Origin: DAOTWA01 sp034435955
Lineage (GTDB): Bacteria > Chloroflexota > Anaerolineae > Anaerolineales > Anaerolineaceae
NCBI GenBank assembly: GCA_034435955.1
Contig: DAOTWA010000018.1
Span: 50,200-114,199 of the forward strand
Reading direction: 5' to 3'
Length of the DNA: 64,000 nt
A model generated the notes under the pieces. The model was not told the DNA's origin. It was given only the letters and a program-made list of their open reading frames with translations, and did no database searches. Below, piece after piece: positions 35,941-44,542 of this stretch. The position numbers and the translations under genes were made by a program. The stretch's first letter is position 1; each line of letters starts with the position of its first letter.

Positions 35941-35956
35941 TGCAAGTAGTGTACCA
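35941..35956 (-). promoter_or_regulatory. sigma-54 (-24/-12) promoter of the effector genes
   Basis: TGGTACACTACTTGCA: GG and GC are exactly 10 bases apart, and the element differs from TGGCACRNNNNTTGCW at one position only. It lies between the activator stop codon (35963) and the small membrane-protein gene, directed toward the latter. Confidence 0.8.
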
Positions 35957-35962
35957 ATAGGT

Positions 35963-37141
35963 TTAGCGGGAAGTCTTTTGTAAAACATCGGCGGGGAGAT
36001 TGTCTATGTCGATCACGGCTTCATCACAGAACAGCATGGCGCGCTCTAAGGAATGCGCCAGTTGGCGAATGTTTCCCGGCCAATCGTAAGCCATTAAAGC
36101 TTGAATTGCCCGCGGAGTTATGCCGGTGATGTTAACACCCATGCGGGCGTTGTTTTGGCGGATGAAGTGCCCTACAAGCTCGGGTATATCCTCCTTGCGC
36201 TCACGCAATGGGGGCAGCGCCAGATCCACCACTTTGAGGCGATAATAGAGGTCTTCGCGAAACTCATTCTTTGCAATCAAAGTATCCAGATCGCGGTTGG
36301 AAGCAGCAACGATCTGCACGTCGACATGGATTAGGTTGGTGCCGCCAACCCGATAAAAAGCCTGGTTTTCAATGGCGCGGAGGAGTTTTGCCTGTACATC
36401 GGTGGTCATCGAGGCAATCTCATCCAAGAAAAGGATGCCACCATCAGCCACCTCCATTAAGCCCGGTTTCCGTTTTTCGGCTCCCGTAAAAGCGCCGGCT
36501 TCATATCCAAACAGCTCGGACTCAAGCATCGTGTTTTGAATCGCAGCGCAGTTCTGAGCGACGAACGGCTTAGACGAACGCGGCCCTACTTTATGGATGA
36601 AACGCGCAAGTAAGTCTTTGCCTGTGCCGGTTTCGCCCGTTATCAGCACCGAAACGGAAGCATTGGCTGCCCGCCTCGCTTGATCAAGAACAGCCTGCAT
36701 CACCGGACTTTTTCCGACGATGAAATCTACCTGTTGCAGCCCTGATTGCCGGTAATGGGCTAACTCCCTTCGGGTGGCCACGATTTCCTGAGCGCGTTGA
36801 ATAGACTGCTCAAGTTGGGGAAATTGAATCGGCTTTTGAAGAAAATCATGAGCACCGTTCTTCATGGCTTCGACCGCCATATCGATATCCCCATAAGCGG
36901 TGATTAATATGATCGGCGGGCGCATCGGCATCTGAGCGGTCTCTTTAAGGAAACTTGTGCCAAAACCGTCTTTCAATATCACGTCCAGCAAGATAATATC
37001 GGCTCCGCCACGCTGGATAATATCGCGCGCCTCCGTTAGGCCAGGGACATCAATTACTTCGTACCCTTTCGAAGTCAGATACTCTGAAATGTTTTGTCGC
37101 GCATGGTCCTCGTCGTCCACGAGCAGAATAGTCGCAGTCAT
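35963..37141 (-). CDS. sigma-54-dependent response regulator without HTH (NtrC family)
   Basis: 392 residues. Receiver domain with acidic pair Asp9/Asp10 and phosphoacceptor Asp53 (IILLDVIL). AAA+ domain with Walker A GETGTGKD (169-176), the sigma-54 contact loop GAFTGA (216-221) and Walker B LFLDEI. The protein ends shortly after the AAA+ lid (LPADVLQKTSR), so the Fis-type DNA-binding domain of NtrC is missing. It should still remodel sigma-54 polymerase, perhaps from solution. ATG overlaps the kinase gene by ATGA. Confidence 0.92.
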   Translation of the reverse strand: MTATILLVDDEDHARQNISEYLTSKGYEVIDVPGLTEARDIIQRGGADIILLDVILKDGFGTSFLKETAQMPMRPPIILITAYGDIDMAVEAMKNGAHDFLQKPIQFPQLEQSIQRAQEIVATRRELAHYRQSGLQQVDFIVGKSPVMQAVLDQARRAANASVSVLITGETGTGKDLLARFIHKVGPRSSKPFVAQNCAAIQNTMLESELFGYEAGAFTGAEKRKPGLMEVADGGILFLDEIASMTTDVQAKLLRAIENQAFYRVGGTNLIHVDVQIVAASNRDLDTLIAKNEFREDLYYRLKVVDLALPPLRERKEDIPELVGHFIRQNNARMGVNITGITPRAIQALMAYDWPGNIRQLAHSLERAMLFCDEAVIDIDNLPADVLQKTSR

Positions 37142-39102
37142 GAAGCCTCTCCTACAACGGCAGGTAAAAGGACGGAGAAGACGGTCCCGCCCGGAAAAGA
37201 ATTCACTTCAATTCGGCCATTATGCCCGAAAACGATCCGTCTCGTGATGGCCAGGCCCAATCCAGTTCCTTTTGGGTTAGTAGTGACGAAGGGTTCCCAT
37301 ATGTGTTTCAGGATATCTTCAGGTATGCCCGGTCCGGAATCGGACACTGTCACCAAAACTGCAGGTCCATGTTCGGGAAGATTACCCATGTCGAATTTGA
37401 TAGCCAATGTTCCACCATCGTTGTTACTCATGGCCTGCACAGCATTGCTGATCAAGTTGGTAAAGACCTGTTCCAATGCCCGTGGATCGCCGAGTATTTT
37501 GGGCAAATTGTCTGGAGCCTGCAGATATGATTTTATGTTAGCGCGCACAAAACGCGGTTGCCAACGTTCAATGATGCGTTCCAACAGCAAAGGTAAGTCA
37601 GTAGGCTTCAGGTCATATTTTTGCGGCCTGGAGAAGGCCAGCACTGTGTCCATCAGATGGATTAAACGGCTGCAGTCTCCTTCCAGCCTGTCGATTACTT
37701 CTTGGTTTGGATCGTCAGGCGGCAGCCGCGCCGCCATAAGTTGTAATCCAGTGCTGATATTGTTAATTGGATTACGCACTTCATGAGCGAAGATGGCAGT
37801 TAATTCACCGAGAACGGCGCGTTGTTCGAGTTGCATGGTGCGCACACGGATCTGTTCGTTCTCGCTCACATCACTGATGAGCACGGTAATGCTGGTCAGG
37901 GTATCGCCATCCATCACCGGCACGGTTTCTACTCGACCAGGGAAAGATTGTCCGTTCCGGCGATGGAGGGTAATATTACCCAAGTCATGCGTGGCAATTC
38001 CCTGTAAGGCTGAACGCAAGGCAGCACCCAGGGACTCCGAACCTATCAGGACATCTGCAACTGGACGGCCGAACACTTCCTTGCTGGCATACCCCAGCAT
38101 GAGCTCCGCCGCTGGGTTAAGCTCCAAGATGGTCAAATCTGGCTTTAGAAGGACAACCCCTTCCCTGGAATTTTCCAGTGCATTTTCGAGGATCGCCAGT
38201 TGGCGGCGAGATTCGGATAGGGATGAAGCGAGGTTACTCTGCAGGATAAAATGCTGCATCGCAGCACTGATATTTAGGCCAAGGATTTCGAGAAGGCTGA
38301 GAATATCTTCAGAGGGAGAAGCCGATGGATCGCCGGCTACCAGCAACCCATTCCAGGCGCCGGGTTGTCCTAATGGCACAGTGGCTAAATAGGATAAATT
38401 GGCGATGCGCGCGGCTCGGTGGAGATCGGTGCTGACGCGTTTTCCTGATAGCCACAGGGTGGGCGTTTGAAGTTTTGCCAGGTTCGTGGAGGGCAGGGTT
38501 TCCGGAAATATATCGGGGTTATCGCAGAGGTAAGCCACGCGATTGAGCTGTGGGAACCCGGCATCTGCCTGATAGATCAGAAGGATGCTTGCTCCAAGGA
38601 TTGTGCTCCCAATCTTAAGGCCCAGCATGAACGAGGATTTCAGATCAGATTGCGTGGTAAGGCGGGCTAAATCATATAGCGCGCCTAATAAGAGCTCTCT
38701 GCGCCGTTCCTCCGCCTGTAATTGTTGGTAAACAGCGATCGGTGTGAGGATCAACAGGAACCATTGATAAGACCGGTCAAGGGAAACGACCCGCACGATC
38801 ACAGGAATCGGATCGCGGGAGTGATGGCTGAGAAGCGCTTCTTTTTCCTCGCCGAGAGCCAGGATTTGGTTTGAAAAGCCGGGCAATAAATCATTCAAGC
38901 TGATGCTGGTAATTTCTGAGTAGGTGAAAGCAGTCAGTTCGATCAGCGCACTGTTGGCGCCAAGAACCGCCCCTCGATGGTAGTCGATAAGGAGGGTTGG
39001 CTCATTGAACAGATTTAACAGCAGGTTAAACTCTGCAAAACCTGGCGTGCGGCCACGCCAGGTCATCGGGAAGATGGGCCGCGTCGAAAGGCTCGGACTC
39101 AT
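37138..39102 (-). CDS. soluble sensor histidine kinase, NtrB-like
   Basis: 654 residues. PAS-like domain (about 25-125), GAF-like domain (140-285), second PAS (305-415), HisKA with His440 in FAHEVRNP, and a HATPase domain with N box LISNAVQAM, DSGPGIP and GTGLGLAI. No transmembrane segment or signal peptide, so it senses a cytoplasmic cue. It is coupled by ATGA on both sides, to rpoN upstream and to the regulator downstream; it is therefore the likely cognate kinase. Confidence 0.92.
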   Translation of the reverse strand: MSPSLSTRPIFPMTWRGRTPGFAEFNLLLNLFNEPTLLIDYHRGAVLGANSALIELTAFTYSEITSISLNDLLPGFSNQILALGEEKEALLSHHSRDPIPVIVRVVSLDRSYQWFLLILTPIAVYQQLQAEERRRELLLGALYDLARLTTQSDLKSSFMLGLKIGSTILGASILLIYQADAGFPQLNRVAYLCDNPDIFPETLPSTNLAKLQTPTLWLSGKRVSTDLHRAARIANLSYLATVPLGQPGAWNGLLVAGDPSASPSEDILSLLEILGLNISAAMQHFILQSNLASSLSESRRQLAILENALENSREGVVLLKPDLTILELNPAAELMLGYASKEVFGRPVADVLIGSESLGAALRSALQGIATHDLGNITLHRRNGQSFPGRVETVPVMDGDTLTSITVLISDVSENEQIRVRTMQLEQRAVLGELTAIFAHEVRNPINNISTGLQLMAARLPPDDPNQEVIDRLEGDCSRLIHLMDTVLAFSRPQKYDLKPTDLPLLLERIIERWQPRFVRANIKSYLQAPDNLPKILGDPRALEQVFTNLISNAVQAMSNNDGGTLAIKFDMGNLPEHGPAVLVTVSDSGPGIPEDILKHIWEPFVTTNPKGTGLGLAITRRIVFGHNGRIEVNSFPGGTVFSVLLPAVVGEAS

Positions 39103-40511
39103 GCTTTATTTTCGATGCGCGCTTTCCTCAGATGTGCAGGAAGGATGCCTTCCATGGCACGATATTTTGCCACTGTTCTCCGAGCCACATGATACCCCTC
39201 TTTTGCAAGTAAAAACGTCAGGTCGGTGTCACTAAGAGGGCGATTTTCCTTCTCAATAATCTGCCTCAGTACGGTGCGGACGCTCAGGCTACGGTCGAAA
39301 AACTTCGCCAAGGGGATCATGCGGCCACTGGGTAATTGTACAGCTTTATTGGCCACCGCACGTGAAATAGTTGATTCATGAACGCCCAATTCTTCTGCGA
39401 GTTGCGCACGGGTGAATGGTTTGAGGTGCGCCTCTCCATAAAGAATGAAATCCGCCTGTTCTTTCGCTATCCGCGACATGAGGCGTTGCATCGTGTTGTT
39501 TCGCTGCTGCAGACACTTGACGAAAAGCGAAGCACGCTCCAGGTCCGCTTTCCACTCATCTATTTTTCCTTCAGAAGCCTGACGGATTGCCTGTCGGAAA
39601 AGCGGATTGATACGCAGGGTGCCGCTGATGGGCATGATGATTTCGATCACTAACGGGTTGTCCTTGCGGTCATTCAAATGAGAAATGATGATGTCTGGTT
39701 GGTGGTAAACCTGGATGGGTGGAGCTTCGGGCTGGCGTTGGTCGCCCCAATGGGTGCGCCCGGGGAAAGGATTTAAATTTTCACCGATGAAGCGCGCGAT
39801 TTCCTGCACCTGCCGAAACGGTATTTTGAGCGCTCGGGCAATTTCGGCGTATTGGTGGCGGCTGAGCAAATCCATCTGTGAGCGGATAACCTCTTCCGTT
39901 TTTGCCGGCACCGGGTGCAACTCGGCCAGAACTTCGAGCTGAACCAGAAGGGCTTCCGTTGGAGAGGATGAACCGACGCCAATCGGATCCGCGCGTTGGA
40001 TCATGTGCACGATCGACTCGACACGTGAAAGCGGGATATGGTGGTAGCGGGCAACCTCGATGAGCGGGATGGTCAATAAACCATCTTCGTCCAAATGGGT
40101 GAGCAGATAAGCAGCGATAGGGCGATCCGGTGCATCGAGTTCGGAGGCAATTTGGCGGAGGACGTAGGTTGGCAGGTCTTCGATTGCCGGAGAAAAATTG
40201 TCCTCAGGGAGGTCTTCTTTCGGGACACCCTTACCAGAATAAAAATCGTCCCGCGGGGATATGAAAACGATTGGTTCGTCAAGAGCATTGGCCTTTGGGC
40301 GACTGCACACCGGGCAAGGGCCATGGCTAGGCAACAAACGCTTGCAGGTCGGGCAACGCCTCTCTTCGACCAGTTCGAGGGCCGGGTTAGAAGCCAGCTC
40401 AGCGTCGATTTGCTGGCGCAATTCATCGGCCGTCAATGCCAATAAGGTCATTGTTTGGGCCAGGTGGGCTGTGGTTAAGGGGCGAAGGGCCTGATAGTGT
40501 GCCTGAAGCAT
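39099..40511 (-). CDS. rpoN: RNA polymerase sigma-54 factor
   Basis: 470 residues from ATG 40511 (GGGG six bases upstream; a TTG at 40529 is less likely). Region I is short and leucine/glutamine-rich. It is followed by four Cys at 53, 56, 66 and 69 (CPTC ... CPVC), a zinc-ribbon-like insertion unusual for RpoN. The core-binding region has LTHLDEDGLL, and the C-terminal RpoN box reads ARRTVAKYRAMEGI. It directs polymerase to -24/-12 promoters and needs an AAA+ activator, encoded two genes downstream. Confidence 0.93.
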   Translation of the reverse strand: MLQAHYQALRPLTTAHLAQTMTLLALTADELRQQIDAELASNPALELVEERRCPTCKRLLPSHGPCPVCSRPKANALDEPIVFISPRDDFYSGKGVPKEDLPEDNFSPAIEDLPTYVLRQIASELDAPDRPIAAYLLTHLDEDGLLTIPLIEVARYHHIPLSRVESIVHMIQRADPIGVGSSSPTEALLVQLEVLAELHPVPAKTEEVIRSQMDLLSRHQYAEIARALKIPFRQVQEIARFIGENLNPFPGRTHWGDQRQPEAPPIQVYHQPDIIISHLNDRKDNPLVIEIIMPISGTLRINPLFRQAIRQASEGKIDEWKADLERASLFVKCLQQRNNTMQRLMSRIAKEQADFILYGEAHLKPFTRAQLAEELGVHESTISRAVANKAVQLPSGRMIPLAKFFDRSLSVRTVLRQIIEKENRPLSDTDLTFLLAKEGYHVARRTVAKYRAMEGILPAHLRKARIENKA

Positions 40512-40538
40512 ATTAATCCCCACGAGCAACGTTGATTA

Positions 40539-40567
40539 ATTATAGATAGATAGAATTAGGGATGCAA
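40539..40567 (-). promoter_or_regulatory. possible sigma-70 promoter of rpoN
   Basis: TTGCAT (40567-40562), 17-base spacer, TATAAT (40544-40539). The -10 is perfect; the -35 overlaps the -12 element of the sigma-54 promoter, so the two polymerases would compete. Confidence 0.5.
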
Positions 40568-40578
40568 GTTATGTGCCG
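40563..40578 (-). promoter_or_regulatory. sigma-54 (-24/-12) promoter of rpoN
   Basis: CGGCACATAACTTGCA: GG and GC 10 bases apart, one mismatch to TGGCACRNNNNTTGCW. The predicted start is near 40552, about 40 bases before the rpoN ATG. It implies that sigma-54 drives its own gene and the kinase/regulator pair. Confidence 0.75.
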
Positions 40579-40692
40579 TAATTACACAAACAGGGGCATT
40601 TTGAAAGACCCCGCGGAATTCAAACGTTTTCCCCTGCCTCTTTGTATTATTAACGAGCAAGGAATAATTTCGTTGCTTTTGGAGAGCCATCA

Positions 40693-41274
40693 ATGGATGA
40701 AGCGGAGTTGATTGCGCAATTGAAGAGGCATCATATCGAAGCGCTTGAACCGTTGGTTCGTGAATATCAGGCTCAAGCAATGGGAGCCGCTTATCTCATC
40801 ACCGGGAGTCGCGATGAGGCCGAGGACGTTGTACAAACCGCCTTTATCCGCGCCTATGAGCATATAAGTCAATTCGATAGTGCGCGCGGGTTTAAACCAT
40901 GGTTTATGCGCATAGTCATTAATACTGCAATCAACCAGCTTCCAAAACAAAATAACACATCCATCGACGATATTTCTACCGAACTCTATTTATCTGCTGC
41001 CAACACAATCTGGGATTCTCTGACCGAAATCGAGCGGCAGATTGAAGAGAACCAACTGCGCGAAACGATCATATCCGCGCTGGATAAACTTCCTGGCGAA
41101 CAAAGAGCCGTTGTTGTCATGCGTTATTACCTCGATATGGAAGATGATGAGATTGCTCAAATTCTGAAGCGTCCAAGTGGAACAATCAAGTGGAGGCTCC
41201 ATAATGCACGGAAATATCTTCGCGCTATTTTACGCCGCAAGAATTCCAAGGAGGATCTTGCACTCGACATCTGA
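40693..41274 (+). CDS. ECF-type RNA polymerase sigma factor
   Basis: 193 residues. Sigma region 2 (ITGSRDEAEDVVQTAFIRAYEHISQFD, GFKPWFMRIVINTAIN) and region 4 (LPGEQRAVVVMRYYLDMEDDEIAQIL, GTIKWRLHNARKYLRAIL) are clear; regions 1.1 and 3 are absent, as in group IV factors. GGAGA lies seven bases before ATG. Divergent from rpoN. The next gene probably encodes its membrane-bound inhibitor. Confidence 0.92.
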   Translation: MDEAELIAQLKRHHIEALEPLVREYQAQAMGAAYLITGSRDEAEDVVQTAFIRAYEHISQFDSARGFKPWFMRIVINTAINQLPKQNNTSIDDISTELYLSAANTIWDSLTEIERQIEENQLRETIISALDKLPGEQRAVVVMRYYLDMEDDEIAQILKRPSGTIKWRLHNARKYLRAILRRKNSKEDLALDI

Positions 41275-41309
41275 AACCGTCGGAATTTGTCTTTCGGGAG
41301 GAAAAACAA

Positions 41310-42116
41310 ATGGTTGCCGATGAAGAAATTCTAAGGAAATATCTAAAGCAGATTGGAGATTCTGCAGCGCCCGAAGATGCGGTCAATCTCTTCCCGCGTA
41401 TAAGGGAGCAGGTGAAGGCTATCGAAAATCGCCGGATGCGATCCAGGCGTTCACTGATGATCGCAGCAATCTCAATTCTCTCCGGGTTGGGAATGCTTTT
41501 CACTGTGCCGGCCGTGCGCGCACAGGTTGAGGTTATTTGGGAGCGTTTAGGCCTTGCATTCGTGGATACGAGTCTATTCAATAAAAACCCCAGGGAGACC
41601 GCTCAATCTGACCGGGAAGTCCTCGAAGCAACAAAAGTTACTCCACCGCGGCGTCTTAATATCGACGAGATCAAAAATCAAGCTCCGTTTGAGGTACTGG
41701 CGCCACGATGGTTACCAGACAATCTGGTATTTGGTGGCGGGCAGATTGAGAAACTCGCCGAGGGGACTCAGATCGAATTGTGGTTTTATCCAGAGGGTCA
41801 ATCGCCTGATCAAGATTCATCCTATCTACTCATTCGAATTGGTCCCGGTTCTCCATATTTAGTACCGGCCAATAGAGAACAGCAAATTGACATGAATGGC
41901 AATGCTGCGTCTTACATCCACGGTGGTTGGGATGATGAAGGGCGAGGCGATCCATCCACAGCTTTGGGAAATGGTTCGAATAAACTGCGCTGGAACGACG
42001 AAATTGATGACGCTTACTTGACCTGGAAACAAGGTGGCCAGCCATATCTTATGTTTGCACATGAATTGGGATTACGGCTAAATGAGATGAAAAAGATAGC
42101 CGAATCCATGAAATAA
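41310..42116 (+). CDS. putative anti-sigma/regulatory membrane protein (DUF4367-like)
   Basis: 268 residues. A short cytoplasmic N-terminus (about 45), one transmembrane helix (LMIAAISILSGLGMLFTVPA), and an outside domain with the pattern PFEVLAPRWLPDNLVF ... YLLIRIGPG typical of DUF4367-type domains paired with ECF factors. No zinc-binding anti-sigma HxxxCxxC motif was found. GGGAGG stands nine bases before ATG. It lies 35 bases after the sigma gene, in the usual place for its inhibitor or sensor. Confidence 0.7.
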   Translation: MVADEEILRKYLKQIGDSAAPEDAVNLFPRIREQVKAIENRRMRSRRSLMIAAISILSGLGMLFTVPAVRAQVEVIWERLGLAFVDTSLFNKNPRETAQSDREVLEATKVTPPRRLNIDEIKNQAPFEVLAPRWLPDNLVFGGGQIEKLAEGTQIELWFYPEGQSPDQDSSYLLIRIGPGSPYLVPANREQQIDMNGNAASYIHGGWDDEGRGDPSTALGNGSNKLRWNDEIDDAYLTWKQGGQPYLMFAHELGLRLNEMKKIAESMK

Positions 42117-42141
42117 GTACCACAACAATAGTACTCTTATT

Positions 42142-42172
42142 AACAGCAGGGCGCATAAAAAGCCCTGCTGTT
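42142..42172 (+). terminator. hairpin after the ECF operon
   Basis: Perfect 11-base stem AACAGCAGGGC / GCCCTGCTGTT with loop GCATAAAAA, 26 bases after the stop codon. There is no T-run after it, so termination may be Rho-assisted or the structure may protect the 3' end. Confidence 0.6.
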
Positions 42173-42211
42173 GATTCCAGGACCACTTTACGCATGCGTG
42201 GTGTGTATGGG

Positions 42212-42220
42212 TGGTAAAAT
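42212..42220 (+). promoter_or_regulatory. extended -10 promoter candidate of trmFO
   Basis: TGG-TAAAAT, 11 bases before ATG 42232. It predicts a leader of about five bases. No clear -35. Confidence 0.45.
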
Positions 42221-42231
42221 CTCGAGACAGT

Positions 42232-43602
42232 ATGGTGTCAGAACATATGTCAGGAGAATTGATCGTTATTGGCGGTGGCCTGGCGGGTTCAGAAGCCGCC
42301 TGGCAGGCAGCCAAGCGCGGCATTCATGTGCGCCTGTTTGAGATGCGGCCAGTGAAAACTACCGGCGCTCACGCCACAGACCGGCTGGCAGAATTAATAT
42401 GTTCCAATTCATTGGGGTCGCGGCTGCCGGACCGCGCATCGGGTCTGTTGAAAGAAGAATTGCGTCGCATGGGCTCGCTCCTGCTGGCTTGTGCAGAGGA
42501 GACGGCCGTACCGGCCGGCGGAGCCCTGGCGGTAGATCGACAAGCCTTTTCCGCGCGCGTCACTGAAAAACTGCTCGCTCACCCAAATATCACTGTAATC
42601 CGCGAAGAAGTCCTTTCCATTCCTAATCAACCTGTGGTGATCGCATCCGGGCCATTAACCAGTCCGGCATTATCACGCGCGATTGCTGCTTTAAGTGGTG
42701 AAGAATATCTATATTTTTATGATGCTATTTCGCCAATTGTGGCCTACGATTCGATTGACCTGCAGATTGCCTTTCGGGCGGCGCGCTACGGTCGTGGCCA
42801 AACCGAAGATGGCGATTATATCAACTGCCCGCTGACACGAGAGGAATACGAGCGTTTTACCCATGAACTACGGAATGCCCAGCGCATTCAATTGCGCGAC
42901 TTTGAGCAGGACATTCTCGAAGGGGTGCGTGCAGGCACAGACAGGTATTTCGAAGGATGCCTGCCAATTGAAGTGATCGCCGCTCGTGGACCGCAATCTC
43001 TCGCCTTTGGCCCGTTGCGCCCGGTAGGCCTGAATGATCCGCGAACTGGTCGCAGACCTTATGCAGTCGTCCAGCTCCGCCAAGATAACCTGGCCGGGAC
43101 GCTCTATAATATGGTCGGATTCCAGACCAACCTGACGTATCCCGAGCAGAAACGAATATTCCGTATGATCCCCGGTCTGGAAAAGGCTGAGTTTGTGCGT
43201 TTTGGCCAGATGCACCGAAACACTTTCATCGCTTCCCCTAAGCTTTTACTACCCACTCTCCAATTCCGATACCGAGAGGACATCTTCTTCGCCGGTCAGA
43301 TTACCGGTGTGGAGGGATATATGGGTAATATTGCCACCGGTCTGCTGGCTGGGGTGAATGCGGCAAACTTGCTCAAAGGTCTACCGCTAATAAAGTTGCC
43401 TACCGAGACGATGTTGGGTGCGTTATGTCATTATGTCACTCATGCCAATCTATCTGATTTCCAGCCGATGAAGGCGAACTTTGGTATTCTCCCGCAAATA
43501 GATGAAAATGAGCACAGAATGAACAAGCGCGAACGCGCAGCCGCTTATTCGGCCAGATCGCTCACCGTATTGGAGGAATTTCTAAAATCGAAAGGCTTTT
43601 AA
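42232..43602 (+). CDS. trmFO: tRNA (uracil-54-C5)-methyltransferase, folate/FAD-dependent
   Basis: 456 residues from ATG 42232; ATG 42247 is equally in frame and has no better ribosome site. TrmFO makes ribothymidine 54 with methylene-tetrahydrofolate and FADH2. Seen: LIVIGGGLAGSEAAWQAAKRG, MRPVKTTGAHATDRLAELICSNSL, YDAISPIV, NCPLTREEYERF, and GQITGVEGYMGNIATGLLAG. Cytoplasmic flavoprotein. It is separated from the ECF unit by a strong hairpin. Confidence 0.95.
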   Translation: MVSEHMSGELIVIGGGLAGSEAAWQAAKRGIHVRLFEMRPVKTTGAHATDRLAELICSNSLGSRLPDRASGLLKEELRRMGSLLLACAEETAVPAGGALAVDRQAFSARVTEKLLAHPNITVIREEVLSIPNQPVVIASGPLTSPALSRAIAALSGEEYLYFYDAISPIVAYDSIDLQIAFRAARYGRGQTEDGDYINCPLTREEYERFTHELRNAQRIQLRDFEQDILEGVRAGTDRYFEGCLPIEVIAARGPQSLAFGPLRPVGLNDPRTGRRPYAVVQLRQDNLAGTLYNMVGFQTNLTYPEQKRIFRMIPGLEKAEFVRFGQMHRNTFIASPKLLLPTLQFRYREDIFFAGQITGVEGYMGNIATGLLAGVNAANLLKGLPLIKLPTETMLGALCHYVTHANLSDFQPMKANFGILPQIDENEHRMNKRERAAAYSARSLTVLEEFLKSKGF

Positions 43603-43637
43603 GACCGAGTTGATCGACATCCAGGAGAGCATGAGAA

Positions 43638-44540
43638 TTGACGAAAACCCGGCGGCTACGTCCGATGATACTCCTCACCGTCCTTGTCATGATGGCGGCA
43701 ATCCTGGGAGTATGGACATGGACAGAGCATTCACTAACTGATGCAGCTCTGAATTTTGATGGCGAGAGAGCGGTTTTAGATGTCCAGACACAATTGTCTT
43801 TTGGGCCGCGCATCCCCGGGACTCAGGGGCATCAAAAGGCGATTGCGTATATCCAGAATACACTGGTGAAATCAGGCTGGGTCACGGAATTGCAGCAAAC
43901 CACCTGGGACGGCTATCCAATTCAGAACATAATCGCTAAGAGGGGGGATGGCAACCCCTGGATCATACTTGGGGCGCACTACGACACACGCATTTGGGCC
44001 GATCAGGACCTGGATGCAGCTAAACGCCAGGATCCTGTTCCAGGCGCAAATGATGGTGCGTCGGGCGTGTCAGTTCTGCTTGAACTGGCCCGCATCTTAC
44101 CAAAGACCCTGAACAAACAGATCTGGTTGGTGTTTTTTGATTACGAGGATGATGGCGGTATTCAGGGCAGAGATTGGATTCTTGGCTCCCGCGCATTTAC
44201 AGCCAATCTTCAAGGCAAACCCGACGCGGTGGTTGTTGTCGACATGGTTGGTGATGCCAACCTGAATATATACAGAGAGCGAAACTCGACGCCTGAGCTG
44301 GCTGATCAGATTTGGTCATCGGCAACCCGACTTGGGTTCAGCCAACAATTCATAGATAGGGCCGGTTATTCTATTTTAGATGATCACACGCCGTTCCTTG
44401 AAGCGGGCATACCTGCCTTGGACATCATTGACTTCGATTACCCTTTCTGGCACACAACGGCTGATACCGCCGATAAAATATCAGCTACCAGCTTGCAGAT
44501 TGTGGGGAAGGTTCTGACAAACTGGCTCACAGGAAAGTAA
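43638..44540 (+). CDS. M28-family zinc peptidase, glutaminyl cyclase-like
   Basis: 300 residues. An N-terminal signal anchor (MILLTVLVMMAAILGVWTW) leads to an extracytoplasmic M28 domain. Probable metal ligands are in LGAHYDTR (His, Asp), PGANDGASGV (Asp), FFDYEDDGG (Glu/Asp) and FWHTTADT (His). FGPRIPGTQGHQKAI and the spacing match glutaminyl-peptide cyclotransferase-like members as well as aminopeptidases. The start is a TTG (43638) with AGGAG ten bases upstream; the ATG at 43631 is in another frame. Activity type is unresolved. Confidence 0.8.
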   Translation: MTKTRRLRPMILLTVLVMMAAILGVWTWTEHSLTDAALNFDGERAVLDVQTQLSFGPRIPGTQGHQKAIAYIQNTLVKSGWVTELQQTTWDGYPIQNIIAKRGDGNPWIILGAHYDTRIWADQDLDAAKRQDPVPGANDGASGVSVLLELARILPKTLNKQIWLVFFDYEDDGGIQGRDWILGSRAFTANLQGKPDAVVVVDMVGDANLNIYRERNSTPELADQIWSSATRLGFSQQFIDRAGYSILDDHTPFLEAGIPALDIIDFDYPFWHTTADTADKISATSLQIVGKVLTNWLTGK

Positions 44541-44542
44541 TA

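Noticed and set aside
35904..35957. Longer start for the small membrane protein
   Set aside because: The region holds the promoter and hairpin; ATG 35903 has a perfect AGGAGG.
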